Shown in pieces: positions 28,962 to 37,945 of a stretch of 64,000 nucleotides of DNA. The notes below the pieces were generated by a model that did no database searches, was not told where the DNA came from, and saw only the letters and a program-made list of their open reading frames with translations. A program made the translations under genes and the position numbers. This stretch comes from UBA7328 sp002471345 (GTDB lineage Bacteria; Bacteroidota; Bacteroidia; Chitinophagales; Saprospiraceae): assembly GCA_964011275.1 (NCBI GenBank), contig CAXGOB010000008.1, positions 1-64,000 of the forward strand, read 5' to 3'. Within the stretch, counting starts at the first letter, position 1. Every line of letters starts with the position of its first letter.

Positions 28962-31142
28962 ATGAAAAAGAATATTCTGCTCTTTGCTTTATTATCAATT
29001 ATAACCACAGCATGTATGCCGACAACGGAAAAAGAATCTATGACCAAGAACTTAGAAGGTCTCGTCGCCCCAGTTGCTACTAAAAAAGATTCTATACTAT
29101 CTATGCATGGAGATACCAGAACAGACCCCTATTTCTGGATGAGACTCACAGATGATCAAAAGAATGCTGAAACTCCAGATGATCAAACTCAAGGAGTATT
29201 GGACTATCTCAATGCAGAAAATGACTTCACAGAGAATGTGATGAAACATACGTCTGATTTTCAAAAAGAAATATTTGAAGAAATAGTAGGACGTATCAAG
29301 CAAACAGATGAATCTGTGCCCTATTTCAGTAATGGCTATTGGTATTATACCAAATATGAAGAAGGAAAGGAATATCCAATCTATTGTAGAAAGGAAGGCA
29401 CTCTTGAATCTGATGAGCAAATTATGCTTGATGCCAATCAAAGAGCTGAAGGTCATGATTATTATAGCGCCTCAGGCCTTAATGTAAGTCCTGATAATCG
29501 AATTTTGGCATTCGCCGAAGATACTGTGAGTAGAAGGATATATACATACAGATTTAAGAACTTGGAAACTGGAGAAATATTTAGTGATGAAATCGAAAAT
29601 GTGCAACCTGGTGCTGCCTGGGCAAAAGACAATGCAACTTTCTTCTATTGTACTAAGAATAAAATTTCCCTTCTTTCAGAAAAGATATGGAGACATAAAC
29701 TGGGTAGTGATAATACCAACGATGAGATGGTCTATCAAGAGCATGATCCATCTTTTTATATAGGAGTGTATAATAGTAAGTCTGAAGACTATATTATCAT
29801 ATATAATAGCAGCACAATTGTAAGTGACTATCAAATTCTTTCTGCCGATAATCCTACAGGTAAATTCCAAGAATTTAGTTCAAGAGAAAAAAAGCATGAG
29901 TACAGTATTTCTCATTTCGGTGATAAATTCTACATAGTTACTAATTGGGATGCTATAAATTTTAGACTGATGGAAACATCGGTAGATGCAACGAGCAAAG
30001 AGAATTGGAAGGAAGTGTTGGCCCACAGAGATGATGTTCTCTTAGAAGGCATTGATATATTTAAAGATCATCTTGTAGTGAGTGAAAGAAGCAATGCTCT
30101 AAACCAATTGCGAATCATAAACCAAACAACAAATGAAGAGCATTATCTTGATTTTGGAGAACAGGCTTATGTAGCTCGTACTAGCACGAATCCAGAATTC
30201 AATACTAACACCTTAAGATATTATTATTCTAGTCTTACAACTCCTGGAAGTACAATTGACTATGATATGAATAAGCGTACACAGGAAGTGAAAAAACAAC
30301 AAGAAGTAGTGGGAGGTCATGATCCAGGCCAATACACTACTGAGAGACTGTATGCCACTGCAAGAGATGGAGCAAGAGTTCCGATATCATTAGTATATAA
30401 GAATGGAATGAGAAAAGGTGGAGATACCCCTTTGTTACTTTATGCTTATGGGAGTTATGGAGCCACTATGGACCCATATTTTTCATCAGTAAGGTTGAGC
30501 CTTCTAGATAGAGGATTCACATATGCCATAGCACACATCAGAGGAGGTCAAGCGATGGGTCGTCAGTGGTATGAAGATGGTAAGATGTTTAAGAAAAAGA
30601 ACACTTTTAATGACTATGTAGATTGTGCCAAATTCCTCATTGGGGATGAGTATACATCAGCATCACATCTCTATGCTATGGGAGGTAGTGCAGGAGGGTT
30701 GCTGATGGGAGCTGTGGTAAATCAAGCTCCTGAGTTGTTTAATGGAGTGATTGCAGCAGTTCCTTTCGTTGATGTGGTTTCTACAATGATGGATGAGAGT
30801 ATTCCGCTTACTACAAATGAATTTGATGAATGGGGTAACCCTAAAAACAAAGATTCATATGATTATATGTTGTCTTATTCTCCATATGATCAAGTGGAAA
30901 GAAAAGATTACCCTAATATGCTGATAACCACAGGATTATTTGATTCACAAGTTCAATACTGGGAACCTGCTAAGTGGATTGCAAAACTCAGAGATATGAA
31001 AACGGATGATAATATTCTTATGATGAATACCAATATGGAAGCTGGTCATGGAGGAGCATCTGGAAGATTTGAGAGGTACAAAGAGACCGCTTTGGAGTAC
31101 GCTTTCTTTTTGGATTTAGAAGGGAAGGTACTAGTAGATTAA
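28962..31142 (+). CDS. Oligopeptidase B-like serine peptidase (family S9A), lipoprotein
   Basis: From the ATG at 28962 this is 726 residues; a GTG three codons upstream is less likely. It has a lipoprotein signal (IITTAC, C18), an N-terminal seven-bladed propeller and a C-terminal alpha/beta hydrolase domain. The nucleophile is S576 in GGSAGG. The charge-relay Asp and His are in GLFDSQVQYWEP and GHGGASGRF, the pattern of oligopeptidase B, which cuts short peptides after basic residues. The acidic stretch TTNEFDEWGNP is also typical of that branch. The lipid anchor implies periplasmic or surface action, unlike cytoplasmic E. coli PtrB. Confidence 0.9.
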   Translation: MKKNILLFALLSIITTACMPTTEKESMTKNLEGLVAPVATKKDSILSMHGDTRTDPYFWMRLTDDQKNAETPDDQTQGVLDYLNAENDFTENVMKHTSDFQKEIFEEIVGRIKQTDESVPYFSNGYWYYTKYEEGKEYPIYCRKEGTLESDEQIMLDANQRAEGHDYYSASGLNVSPDNRILAFAEDTVSRRIYTYRFKNLETGEIFSDEIENVQPGAAWAKDNATFFYCTKNKISLLSEKIWRHKLGSDNTNDEMVYQEHDPSFYIGVYNSKSEDYIIIYNSSTIVSDYQILSADNPTGKFQEFSSREKKHEYSISHFGDKFYIVTNWDAINFRLMETSVDATSKENWKEVLAHRDDVLLEGIDIFKDHLVVSERSNALNQLRIINQTTNEEHYLDFGEQAYVARTSTNPEFNTNTLRYYYSSLTTPGSTIDYDMNKRTQEVKKQQEVVGGHDPGQYTTERLYATARDGARVPISLVYKNGMRKGGDTPLLLYAYGSYGATMDPYFSSVRLSLLDRGFTYAIAHIRGGQAMGRQWYEDGKMFKKKNTFNDYVDCAKFLIGDEYTSASHLYAMGGSAGGLLMGAVVNQAPELFNGVIAAVPFVDVVSTMMDESIPLTTNEFDEWGNPKNKDSYDYMLSYSPYDQVERKDYPNMLITTGLFDSQVQYWEPAKWIAKLRDMKTDDNILMMNTNMEAGHGGASGRFERYKETALEYAFFLDLEGKVLVD

Positions 31143-31197
31143 ATAGGTAATAATGTGATATTAGATTTTGATATTCCTACTGGGTATAATTAAATTT

Positions 31198-33300
31198 CTA
31201 TAGACTCCCATTATACCTTCTAAAAAACCATTCTAGTCCTAAAAAAGTCAATAGAATGAAAAATAGCCATTTGTAATCAATGACAGATTTGTTCTGTGCA
31301 TATTGATACAGGACTGGTTTGATGTCTTCATCTTGTGTGAGAGAGGAAGCGATGTCAGTGGCTTGATTCCAATTGTACACTGCTCCGTTTTGTCTATCTG
31401 CTAATGCATATAATAGAGAATGATTGGCTTCTAAATTATAGAGCTCATATTGAATTTCTTGAATTGTGATTTGTCCGGACTCTTTAAACTCGACACCTCC
31501 ATAGGTACAATTTCCTACATAAGAATATCTCCCTGGTGCAAGGCTTCCAATATCTAGTGTGTAGTAATTTCCATTTTTAGTGAAGGTATAATTGAATTCA
31601 TCATTTTGATCATTGGAAATAGAGAAAAATACATCGGCATCATTGATCAATTCATAATTGTCATTATATAGTTCAGCTGTGAATGTGACATCTTGATTTT
31701 CATTATAAATCTTCTCTTGAGATGATACTCTGAATCGTCTGCGATCCTCTTTAAGAGATGCATATGTCACTGTTTTAGAAATTAGTTCTTTGGTAACATC
31801 AAAGTTTTCTCTTTCTAAGTAATCAAAAAGTTTCCACTTCCAAATGCCTTCAGCACAAATAATTGCTGATCTGATTCCACCTTTGTTTTGATAGGCAATG
31901 AGCGGGTATTCCGTGTCAATACTTCCTATTCTTTGTTCCATTAGTACCTGTGTGGATGGCCCTATTTTGAATTCACCAAAAGGTGCTAGGAGGGGAGGAA
32001 AATTTCGGATAGAATTTTTCAAAACATCAGATAGCGTAAAAAGCGAAAAATTACTTTTTAAAGTACCCTGAACTTCATTAAAACTTCCTGATGTGCCATT
32101 TATGGTGACCAAGTCCTGAGCTTTATTCAGAGCTTCTAAGGAGGTAGATTGGCCCGTTATAAAGATTCTCGGTGTGCGTCTTTTATTCATTTGAGTAAGG
32201 AAAGGCTCTATGCTGTATTTGGTAGAAGGTAGATTGTGAAATATGACCATGTCAGATAAAGCATTTGCAGAAGGATTGTCTGCCATGTATTCTACATTGA
32301 CCTCATAGTTCTTATTCTCCAAAAGAAAAGTCTTCAATGCACTTAAATCAGGATGAGGAGCATGAGCAAGTACTGTAATTACTTGCCTTGCATCTAGTAC
32401 TTCTATGAATATGTCTTTGATATTATTAGCATAAACCACTTCATCATTTATTCCTCTTAATCGTGCTCTATAATGGGTAATGCCAGGTCTTTTAAGTTCT
32501 AATTCTACCTCAAGAGTTTTGAAAAAGTCTACTGAGTTTATGCTCACATCTTCTTCCTTGATCTTGGTGTAATTACCTCCGACTTCTTCTTCGATAATGA
32601 GTCTAGCTCTGCTGCCCTGACAATTGTCTGCTTTTATGTCCAGTTGAATATTTGTCAGATCATTGAGATAAGCAATGTTATTATGATAGACATTCTTAAC
32701 TAGAGCATCTCGGCGTTTAGTAGTATCTCCAAGGGCTATTCCAAATATTGGAATATGTCTTGGCATACCTACATATACTGGGCTTTTTCCTTGATTATAA
32801 ATACCGTCAGATGCTAATATTATGGCGGAGAGATTTTCTCCTTCATATTGATCAATAAGAGATTTGATATTTGATAGATTAGTTAATTCAGCGTCATATG
32901 TTAGAGTATCATTTGCATTGATATCATCAATGCTTCCGCCAAGGGTGTAATTATCAACTTGAAATTTGTTAGAAAGAGTTTCTCTCATTTGAACAACTCC
33001 TTCAAAATAAGTGCTTTTTTCATCATCCATCCATGCACCTATGGACTTAGAATTATCTTGAATAAAAGCTATAATTGGATCTTTAATCTCTGTATTAAGG
33101 GATTGAAGAAAAGGATTGAGTAAAAGAGAAAGAAGGATCGAGGCAAGACTGAACCTTAAAAATGCCAATAATAATCTGAGCCACCTTCCTTTTTCAGTAA
33201 AATTATTATTTCGAAAATAAAGTGCTGCTGCAAAAACTGCGCCTCCCACTAGGCAGAGAAGCAGCATCCATACAGGTAAGTCAAAATTTATTCCGCTCAA
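31198..33300 (-). CDS. Membrane protein with von Willebrand A domain
   Basis: This 700-residue protein starts with two membrane helices (about 10-30 and 43-65), then a vWA-like domain whose metal site reads DNSKS (DxSxS pattern, after IAFIQ), a large periplasmic region with FN3-like strands, and a last helix near the C terminus (WLFFILLTFLGLEWFF). It belongs to the Bacteroidota class of two-helix vWA proteins related to BatA/BatB. A role in envelope integrity or complex assembly is plausible but not shown. The start is TTG at 33300; an in-frame stop lies five codons upstream and the next ATG is inside the first helix. Confidence 0.8.
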   Translation of the reverse strand: MSGINFDLPVWMLLLCLVGGAVFAAALYFRNNNFTEKGRWLRLLLAFLRFSLASILLSLLLNPFLQSLNTEIKDPIIAFIQDNSKSIGAWMDDEKSTYFEGVVQMRETLSNKFQVDNYTLGGSIDDINANDTLTYDAELTNLSNIKSLIDQYEGENLSAIILASDGIYNQGKSPVYVGMPRHIPIFGIALGDTTKRRDALVKNVYHNNIAYLNDLTNIQLDIKADNCQGSRARLIIEEEVGGNYTKIKEEDVSINSVDFFKTLEVELELKRPGITHYRARLRGINDEVVYANNIKDIFIEVLDARQVITVLAHAPHPDLSALKTFLLENKNYEVNVEYMADNPSANALSDMVIFHNLPSTKYSIEPFLTQMNKRRTPRIFITGQSTSLEALNKAQDLVTINGTSGSFNEVQGTLKSNFSLFTLSDVLKNSIRNFPPLLAPFGEFKIGPSTQVLMEQRIGSIDTEYPLIAYQNKGGIRSAIICAEGIWKWKLFDYLERENFDVTKELISKTVTYASLKEDRRRFRVSSQEKIYNENQDVTFTAELYNDNYELINDADVFFSISNDQNDEFNYTFTKNGNYYTLDIGSLAPGRYSYVGNCTYGGVEFKESGQITIQEIQYELYNLEANHSLLYALADRQNGAVYNWNQATDIASSLTQDEDIKPVLYQYAQNKSVIDYKWLFFILLTFLGLEWFFRRYNGSL

Positions 33301-33420
33301 GTTCTTTCGTATTTATGGTTCTACCCAGTGATGCAAAGATGAAAATTCTAATTACAAATTTCTTATATCAATAATGTTATCGATTTTCACGTTTGTACAG
33401 AGTGTAAAACGCATAATGTG

Positions 33421-34719
33421 ATGATGAAATATGTAACAAACATTATTCTCCTGACTTTTTTCTCCTTCTCTACTTCGTGGGCATCCTATATTTTGATTCC
33501 TATGGAGGCTGAAAATCAAAAAAATCACCTTAAAGCTTATGGTATTGCTTATTGGGTGATAGAACAAGGTGAAGAAGCATATTGGCTATTAAATTATGAA
33601 GGTGGAGCATTTGCTTTTCCTCATAATTCAGTTTTCGAACAAGAATGCAAGATTAGGGATGTTTCCTATAGAGTCATACCCAATGCTCAGTTTGCGGCTA
33701 TCAGAAGTGAGATATCTGATCCTGAGATGAATCAAGAAGTTATTAAGCTTGAGAAATCTCCAAAAATTGCAGTCTATACCCCAAATTTTAATGCTAGAGG
33801 AGAACGTATACAACCTTGGGACGATGCAGTTACTATGGTCCTGACCTTCGCAGAGATACCTTATGATAAAATATATGATAGAGACGTATTAGAAGGAAAA
33901 TTGGCAGAATATGATTGGTTACATCTTCACCATGAAGACTTTACCGGCCAGTATGGTAAATTCTATGCCAATTATGCTAATCAACCTTGGTATAAAGAGA
34001 ATAAGAGGCGAATGGAAGAATTAGCAACCAGCTTAGGATTTGGTAAAGTTTCCAAACTTAAATCTGCAGTAGTAGAGAAGATTAATGACTATGTCATGGG
34101 AGGAGGATTTATGTTCGCAATGTGCAGTGCTACTGATACCTATGATATCGCTTTAGCTGCTAAAGGTCTTGACATTTGTGATGTGATGTTTGATGGAGAT
34201 GCTGCAGATCCTGCTGCTCAGAGTAAATTGGACTTTTCTAGGACTTTTGCTTTTAAGGATTTTAAACTTATTCGTAATCCAAGAGAATATGAATTTGCTT
34301 CAATAGATCATAGGTCAAGAAAAATTAGCCCAGAGGCAGATTATTTCACGCTCTTTGATTTTTCAGCTAAGTGGGATCCTGTTCCTACTATGTTGACTCA
34401 GAATCATACGAGAACGGTTAAAGGATTTATGGGACAGACTACTTCCTATAAAAGGATGATAGGAAAAAATAAAAGTCATATAAAATCTGATGTCCTTGTC
34501 CTAGGCGAAACAAAAGCTGCTAATGAGGTGAGATACATTCATGGGACTAGAGGTTTTGGTACATGGACTTTTTATGGTGGTCATGATCCAGAGGATTATA
34601 GGCATTTTGTGAATGACCCAGAGACTGATTTGACTCTTCATCCACGATCTCCGGGTTACAGATTAATCTTAAATAATGTCCTTTTTCCAGCGGCTAAAAA
34701 GAAGAAGAGAAAGACTTAG
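33421..34719 (+). CDS. Secreted protein commonly labelled asparagine synthetase B; function unknown
   Basis: This 432-residue protein (ATG at 33421) has a signal peptide and begins its mature part with SYILIPMEAENQKNHLKAYG. Homologues in many Bacteroidota carry the name asparagine synthetase B, but nothing here supports that: the enzyme needs an N-terminal Cys2 glutaminase and the SGGxDS pyrophosphatase motif, and neither is present, and the protein is exported. Visible conserved parts are IAVYTPNFNARGERIQPWDDAV, split as IAVYTPN and IQPWDDAVTM, LHLHHEDFTGQYGKF, and FGTWTFYGGHDPEDYRHF, which suggest a Rossmann-like, amidotransferase-shaped fold. Real function unknown. Confidence 0.75.
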   Translation: MMKYVTNIILLTFFSFSTSWASYILIPMEAENQKNHLKAYGIAYWVIEQGEEAYWLLNYEGGAFAFPHNSVFEQECKIRDVSYRVIPNAQFAAIRSEISDPEMNQEVIKLEKSPKIAVYTPNFNARGERIQPWDDAVTMVLTFAEIPYDKIYDRDVLEGKLAEYDWLHLHHEDFTGQYGKFYANYANQPWYKENKRRMEELATSLGFGKVSKLKSAVVEKINDYVMGGGFMFAMCSATDTYDIALAAKGLDICDVMFDGDAADPAAQSKLDFSRTFAFKDFKLIRNPREYEFASIDHRSRKISPEADYFTLFDFSAKWDPVPTMLTQNHTRTVKGFMGQTTSYKRMIGKNKSHIKSDVLVLGETKAANEVRYIHGTRGFGTWTFYGGHDPEDYRHFVNDPETDLTLHPRSPGYRLILNNVLFPAAKKKKRKT

Positions 34720-34776
34720 GACCAAGATGAAAGAATAGAGTAGGGTTATGATTAAAAGATTGACTAGTTTTCCTGC

Positions 34777-35052
34777 ATGAAAGTAAAGTTACCAGAACTA
34801 ATTTTGATCCAGTTCATCATTTATATGGGCTTGTTTTTGATGAGTAGCTATATAGGGCTTTTAATATGTTTAGTAATGGCTCCTATATTCTTTTTTGTAT
34901 TGGTTATTTCACTTTTAGCAGAAATTTTTGATAGATCAAAAGTTTCCAGACTGTACTACTTTTTTATGGCCTCAGGAGTAGTGGTTCCTATCATTGTTAT
35001 TATTATCGGCATTTCATTGGACCCTCATGCTTTGGATTGGTTGAATGAGTAG
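34777..35052 (+). CDS. Small membrane protein, unknown
   Basis: This 91-residue protein consists almost wholly of three hydrophobic helices (ILIQFIIYMGLFLMSSYIG, then MAPIFFFVLVISLLAEIF, then SGVVVPIIVIIIGIS). It follows the previous gene by 57 nt in the same direction and ends 9 nt before the convergent VanX-like gene. I know no family for it. Coding status is supported by the start, membrane pattern and lack of a competing frame. Confidence 0.55.
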   Translation: MKVKLPELILIQFIIYMGLFLMSSYIGLLICLVMAPIFFFVLVISLLAEIFDRSKVSRLYYFFMASGVVVPIIVIIIGISLDPHALDWLNE

Positions 35053-35061
35053 GTTCTTGAA

Positions 35062-35757
35062 TTACTTTATAGGAAAGTCGAAATAAGTATCTGGAAATGG
35101 TTCATTTGCCAACGTGTAATGCCACCATTCTTCTGAATAAGGCTTAAATCCATATTTCTCCATTGTAGATTTTAATAATGCTCGATTTTCTTTTTGTTTA
35201 TTAGTGATATCTTTATATGAATGATGGGACTTACGTCCAAAAAAATCAAAAGAACTTCCCATATCTAGTTCAGCTCCATTTATCAATTCTATAATAGTAA
35301 GGTCCACAGTACTTCCTCTACTGTGCCCTGATCTCTCCGCTATATAGCCTAAATCAAATAGGTCCTTTTTTTTCACATTAGGATAATATTGCCGTTTCAT
35401 TATTGTGTCTTCAAGAACTTTTGCCCACCTGATAAAATGATTTACAGCCCTTTGTGGTCTATATGAATCAAATATTTTGAGAGATAATCCCTTTTTGTTT
35501 AATTCCAATTGAACTTTGTTTAGTGCATATGCAGCTTCTTTTGTAATGAAAGATTTTGGATTGTGATATCCATCAATTCGCTTTCCAATAAAGTTATCAG
35601 AGCTATAATATCTCATCTCTATAACTATACTAGGACTGATCTCTTTGATATTCGTGAAAGTAGAGGGAATTGGTTCGTTAATGGATGCACAATTCAGTAA
35701 AATGATACATGAAGTGGCGATGATTATAAATCTAAAACTTGTTAATGTTTTTATCAT
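35062..35757 (-). CDS. D-alanyl-D-alanine dipeptidase, VanX/DdpX family, lipoprotein
   Basis: This 231-residue protein has a lipoprotein signal (LLNC, C23) and the complete zinc site of the M15D family: H145 and D152 in SGHSRGSTVDLT, and E210 and H213 in EEWWHYTL, plus the arginine motif SYRPQRAV. These enzymes split D-Ala-D-Ala. Outside vancomycin-resistance clusters they usually salvage the dipeptide from peptidoglycan. It is the last gene of an operon with an M20 peptidase and a DsrE-like protein, 7 nt after the latter. No VanS/R/H/A genes are nearby, so a resistance role is unlikely. Confidence 0.9.
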   Translation of the reverse strand: MIKTLTSFRFIIIATSCIILLNCASINEPIPSTFTNIKEISPSIVIEMRYYSSDNFIGKRIDGYHNPKSFITKEAAYALNKVQLELNKKGLSLKIFDSYRPQRAVNHFIRWAKVLEDTIMKRQYYPNVKKKDLFDLGYIAERSGHSRGSTVDLTIIELINGAELDMGSSFDFFGRKSHHSYKDITNKQKENRALLKSTMEKYGFKPYSEEWWHYTLANEPFPDTYFDFPIK

Positions 35758-35764
35758 GAGATAA

Positions 35765-36301
35765 TCAAAATTTTATGATACCGTAGCCATCCATTTGAAA
35801 CGTCGTAAGAACTGTCATCGCGGAAAGAGCCATTTTGACCTCATGATTAAGGTCATCTTTTTTGATGCCTTTGTATGAAGCAGACTGGCCACATATATAC
35901 ATTTTTACACCTTTTTCTGAGAGAGCTTTGATATATGAAGTATTGGGATTATCAAGTCCATATTTTTTATGATATGATTCATCATTCATCACATGATCAG
36001 TCGAAGATCCATGCACTACAAAAGCCAAGTGGATGTCCTCTTCTTCTACTCCATGTCTTACATGCATATTGTAATACCTATGAAGACTTGTGATTAATGG
36101 ATTAGCTTTAGTGTGATCGCTCACTTTTCTATCAATATCGAAAATGGCTTTTAATATTTCGCCTTTCTCTGGAATGAAATCAGCATTGTTCACATCGAAT
36201 ACAGGTCCCATATCTGAAAAAACTGGTCCTTCAGTAGCTTTTTGACAAAATGTATTTGAAACAAAAAATAAAGCAATCCAAATTGATAGTATCGTTTTCA
36301 T
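35765..36301 (-). CDS. Exported DsrE-family protein
   Basis: From the ATG at 36301 this is 178 residues; a TTG at 36316 would add five residues and is less likely. It has a signal peptide (ending NTFCQ) and a DsrE/DsrF-like fold: AFVVHGSSTDHVM as first strand, then KALSEKGVKMYICGQSA, with a single cysteine where DsrE proteins carry the sulfur-relay residue, and a final strand. Known DsrE proteins act in cytoplasmic sulfur transfer, while this one is exported, and its substrate is unknown. It lies between the M20 peptidase and VanX-like genes in one operon. Confidence 0.8.
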   Translation of the reverse strand: MKTILSIWIALFFVSNTFCQKATEGPVFSDMGPVFDVNNADFIPEKGEILKAIFDIDRKVSDHTKANPLITSLHRYYNMHVRHGVEEEDIHLAFVVHGSSTDHVMNDESYHKKYGLDNPNTSYIKALSEKGVKMYICGQSASYKGIKKDDLNHEVKMALSAMTVLTTFQMDGYGIIKF

Positions 36302-36312
36302 ATTTATAAAAT

Positions 36313-37794
36313 TCAATTCATTTCAGTAGTCAATATTCCTTCAAACATTTTCATTGCATATTGGAAGTGACCTATTCTTAAATTTTCATTAGGGCTATGC
36401 TGATTATTGTCCGGGTTCACCATTGGGACGATCACAGCTGGAAGATTCAACTCATTTATAAATGCAGCAATAGGAACAGTGCCGCCCATAATTCTAATTT
36501 TCACAGGATCTTCTTCCATTGTCTTTTTGACCACTTTTTCTAACCAATTACCAATGGGTGTATTCATATCAGTACGGAAAGGAAGAGTAGCTCCACTATT
36601 ATAGAAATAAAGCAATTTAGAGTATTTCATTCTTTCTTCTCTAGTTGGTTCATGGTCCACTATGTGAAAGCCCTGTTTCTTTATGTGTGTTCTGATAGCT
36701 TGGATCAAATGATCAGGATCACTCTCAGTAACAAGACGAGTATCTAGAGCTACCGTGGCATTATCAGGTACAATCGTCCGTGCTTGTGCTCCAATCCATG
36801 CTGACGAAATGCCCCTTGCATTAAGGGATGGATATTGAAGAGATTCTTGATAATTTTTACCTACCTCTTCTGGCTCAGCGATTTGGAGAAGTCCATGAAT
36901 GGTCTCTATATCATCTGGGACTGTTGATAAGATCTTTTTAGTTTCTTCATCTAGTGAAATGCCATCGTAATAACCTTCTATCGTTACTCTACCTTTTTCG
37001 TCTTTCATTGAAGCCAATAGCTCAGCCAGATTAAAAATAGGATTTGGAGCATAATTGCCATAATGACCGCTGTGTTGAGGCTTTATAGGTCCATAGACCG
37101 TCATATTGAGTGTCATTATGCCTCTGCACCCAAATGTCAAAGTTGGTTTGCCTGAAGTATGAACAGGCCCATCATTTATAATTAGAGCATCAGCAGAAAG
37201 TAGCTCTCTATATTTGACTACAGCCGCCGCTAATGGTTTACTTCCTATCTCTTCTTCTCCGTCTAGTATTACTTTAATGTTGTGTTTGATTTGATTTGCA
37301 GAAGTTTGGTCTATAGCATTTAAAAAAGCTATAATTGGTCCTTTATCATCAGATGCAGATCTTCCAAAAATCCTCGACTCAGGATCTATTTCTCTTTGAT
37401 TGGTAATATCCACTTTCTCCCATTCTCCATTTTTATTTTGTTGTTTGATAACAGCATGATAAGGATCTTTTTGATCCCACTTACCTGGGTCTACTGCTTG
37501 ACCATCGAGATGCATATAGAAAAGAATAGTTGGTAGAGATGGATCCTTTTGTCGCTCTGCTAGAAGAAGAGGGTTTCCTGTTGTCTTAAGTCTTTGCGTT
37601 GTAAATCCTCTTTTATCAAATGCGGTTTCTAACCATCTAATGTTTTTAATGATGTCTTCTTCATTTAAACCGAAATTTGGAATGGATATGAATGAAGTCA
37701 ATTCATCTATAGCCAAATGTGTTCTCTCACTATTAATCTGAGCATAAAATAGCTGGGCAAATAAACAAAGAGTAACGCTAAAAGAAAATCTCAT
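36313..37794 (-). CDS. Secreted M20 family dipeptidase/carboxypeptidase
   Basis: From the ATG at 37794 this is 493 residues with a signal peptide (to QLFYAQ); a GTG 14 codons upstream would bury it. The two-zinc site is complete: FYMHLDGQAV (His, Asp), GRSASDDKGPI (bridging Asp), DGEEEIGS (catalytic Glu and ligand) and a late NQHSPNENL (His). A lid domain with GHYGNYAPNP lies between. It would cut dipeptides or short peptides outside the cytoplasm. First gene of the operon with the DsrE-like and VanX-like genes (11 and 7 nt gaps), which suggests a peptide-salvage unit. Confidence 0.92.
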   Translation of the reverse strand: MRFSFSVTLCLFAQLFYAQINSERTHLAIDELTSFISIPNFGLNEEDIIKNIRWLETAFDKRGFTTQRLKTTGNPLLLAERQKDPSLPTILFYMHLDGQAVDPGKWDQKDPYHAVIKQQNKNGEWEKVDITNQREIDPESRIFGRSASDDKGPIIAFLNAIDQTSANQIKHNIKVILDGEEEIGSKPLAAAVVKYRELLSADALIINDGPVHTSGKPTLTFGCRGIMTLNMTVYGPIKPQHSGHYGNYAPNPIFNLAELLASMKDEKGRVTIEGYYDGISLDEETKKILSTVPDDIETIHGLLQIAEPEEVGKNYQESLQYPSLNARGISSAWIGAQARTIVPDNATVALDTRLVTESDPDHLIQAIRTHIKKQGFHIVDHEPTREERMKYSKLLYFYNSGATLPFRTDMNTPIGNWLEKVVKKTMEEDPVKIRIMGGTVPIAAFINELNLPAVIVPMVNPDNNQHSPNENLRIGHFQYAMKMFEGILTTEMN

Positions 37795-37878
37795 ATTTTT
37801 TTTGTCGAAAGATATAGCATATATGTTAAGGGACACATCTCTTTTTTATTGAGGCATTATTATTCTATAATGTTTAAC

Positions 37879-37891
37879 AAAAAAAAAAAAA
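37879..37891. repeat. A13 homopolymer in a divergent promoter region
   Basis: Thirteen consecutive A residues lie between the divergent M20 peptidase and fasciclin genes, about 55 nt from the fasciclin ATG. A tract this long can change length by slippage and may act as an UP-like element. Confidence 0.85.
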
Positions 37892-37945
37892 GATTAAACA
37901 AAAAAGATTTTTGTGAGTTAAAGAGTCATAACAAATAGAAAAATT

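Noticed and set aside
33421..34719. Asparagine synthetase B
   Set aside because: Neither required catalytic motif is present and the protein is exported.
35062..35757. Vancomycin resistance determinant
   Set aside because: VanX-like enzyme only; no vanH, vanA or two-component genes, and Gram-negative cells have other uses for it.
36313..37836. GTG start at 37836 for the M20 peptidase
   Set aside because: It would place 14 extra residues before a normal signal peptide; ATG at 37794 is better.
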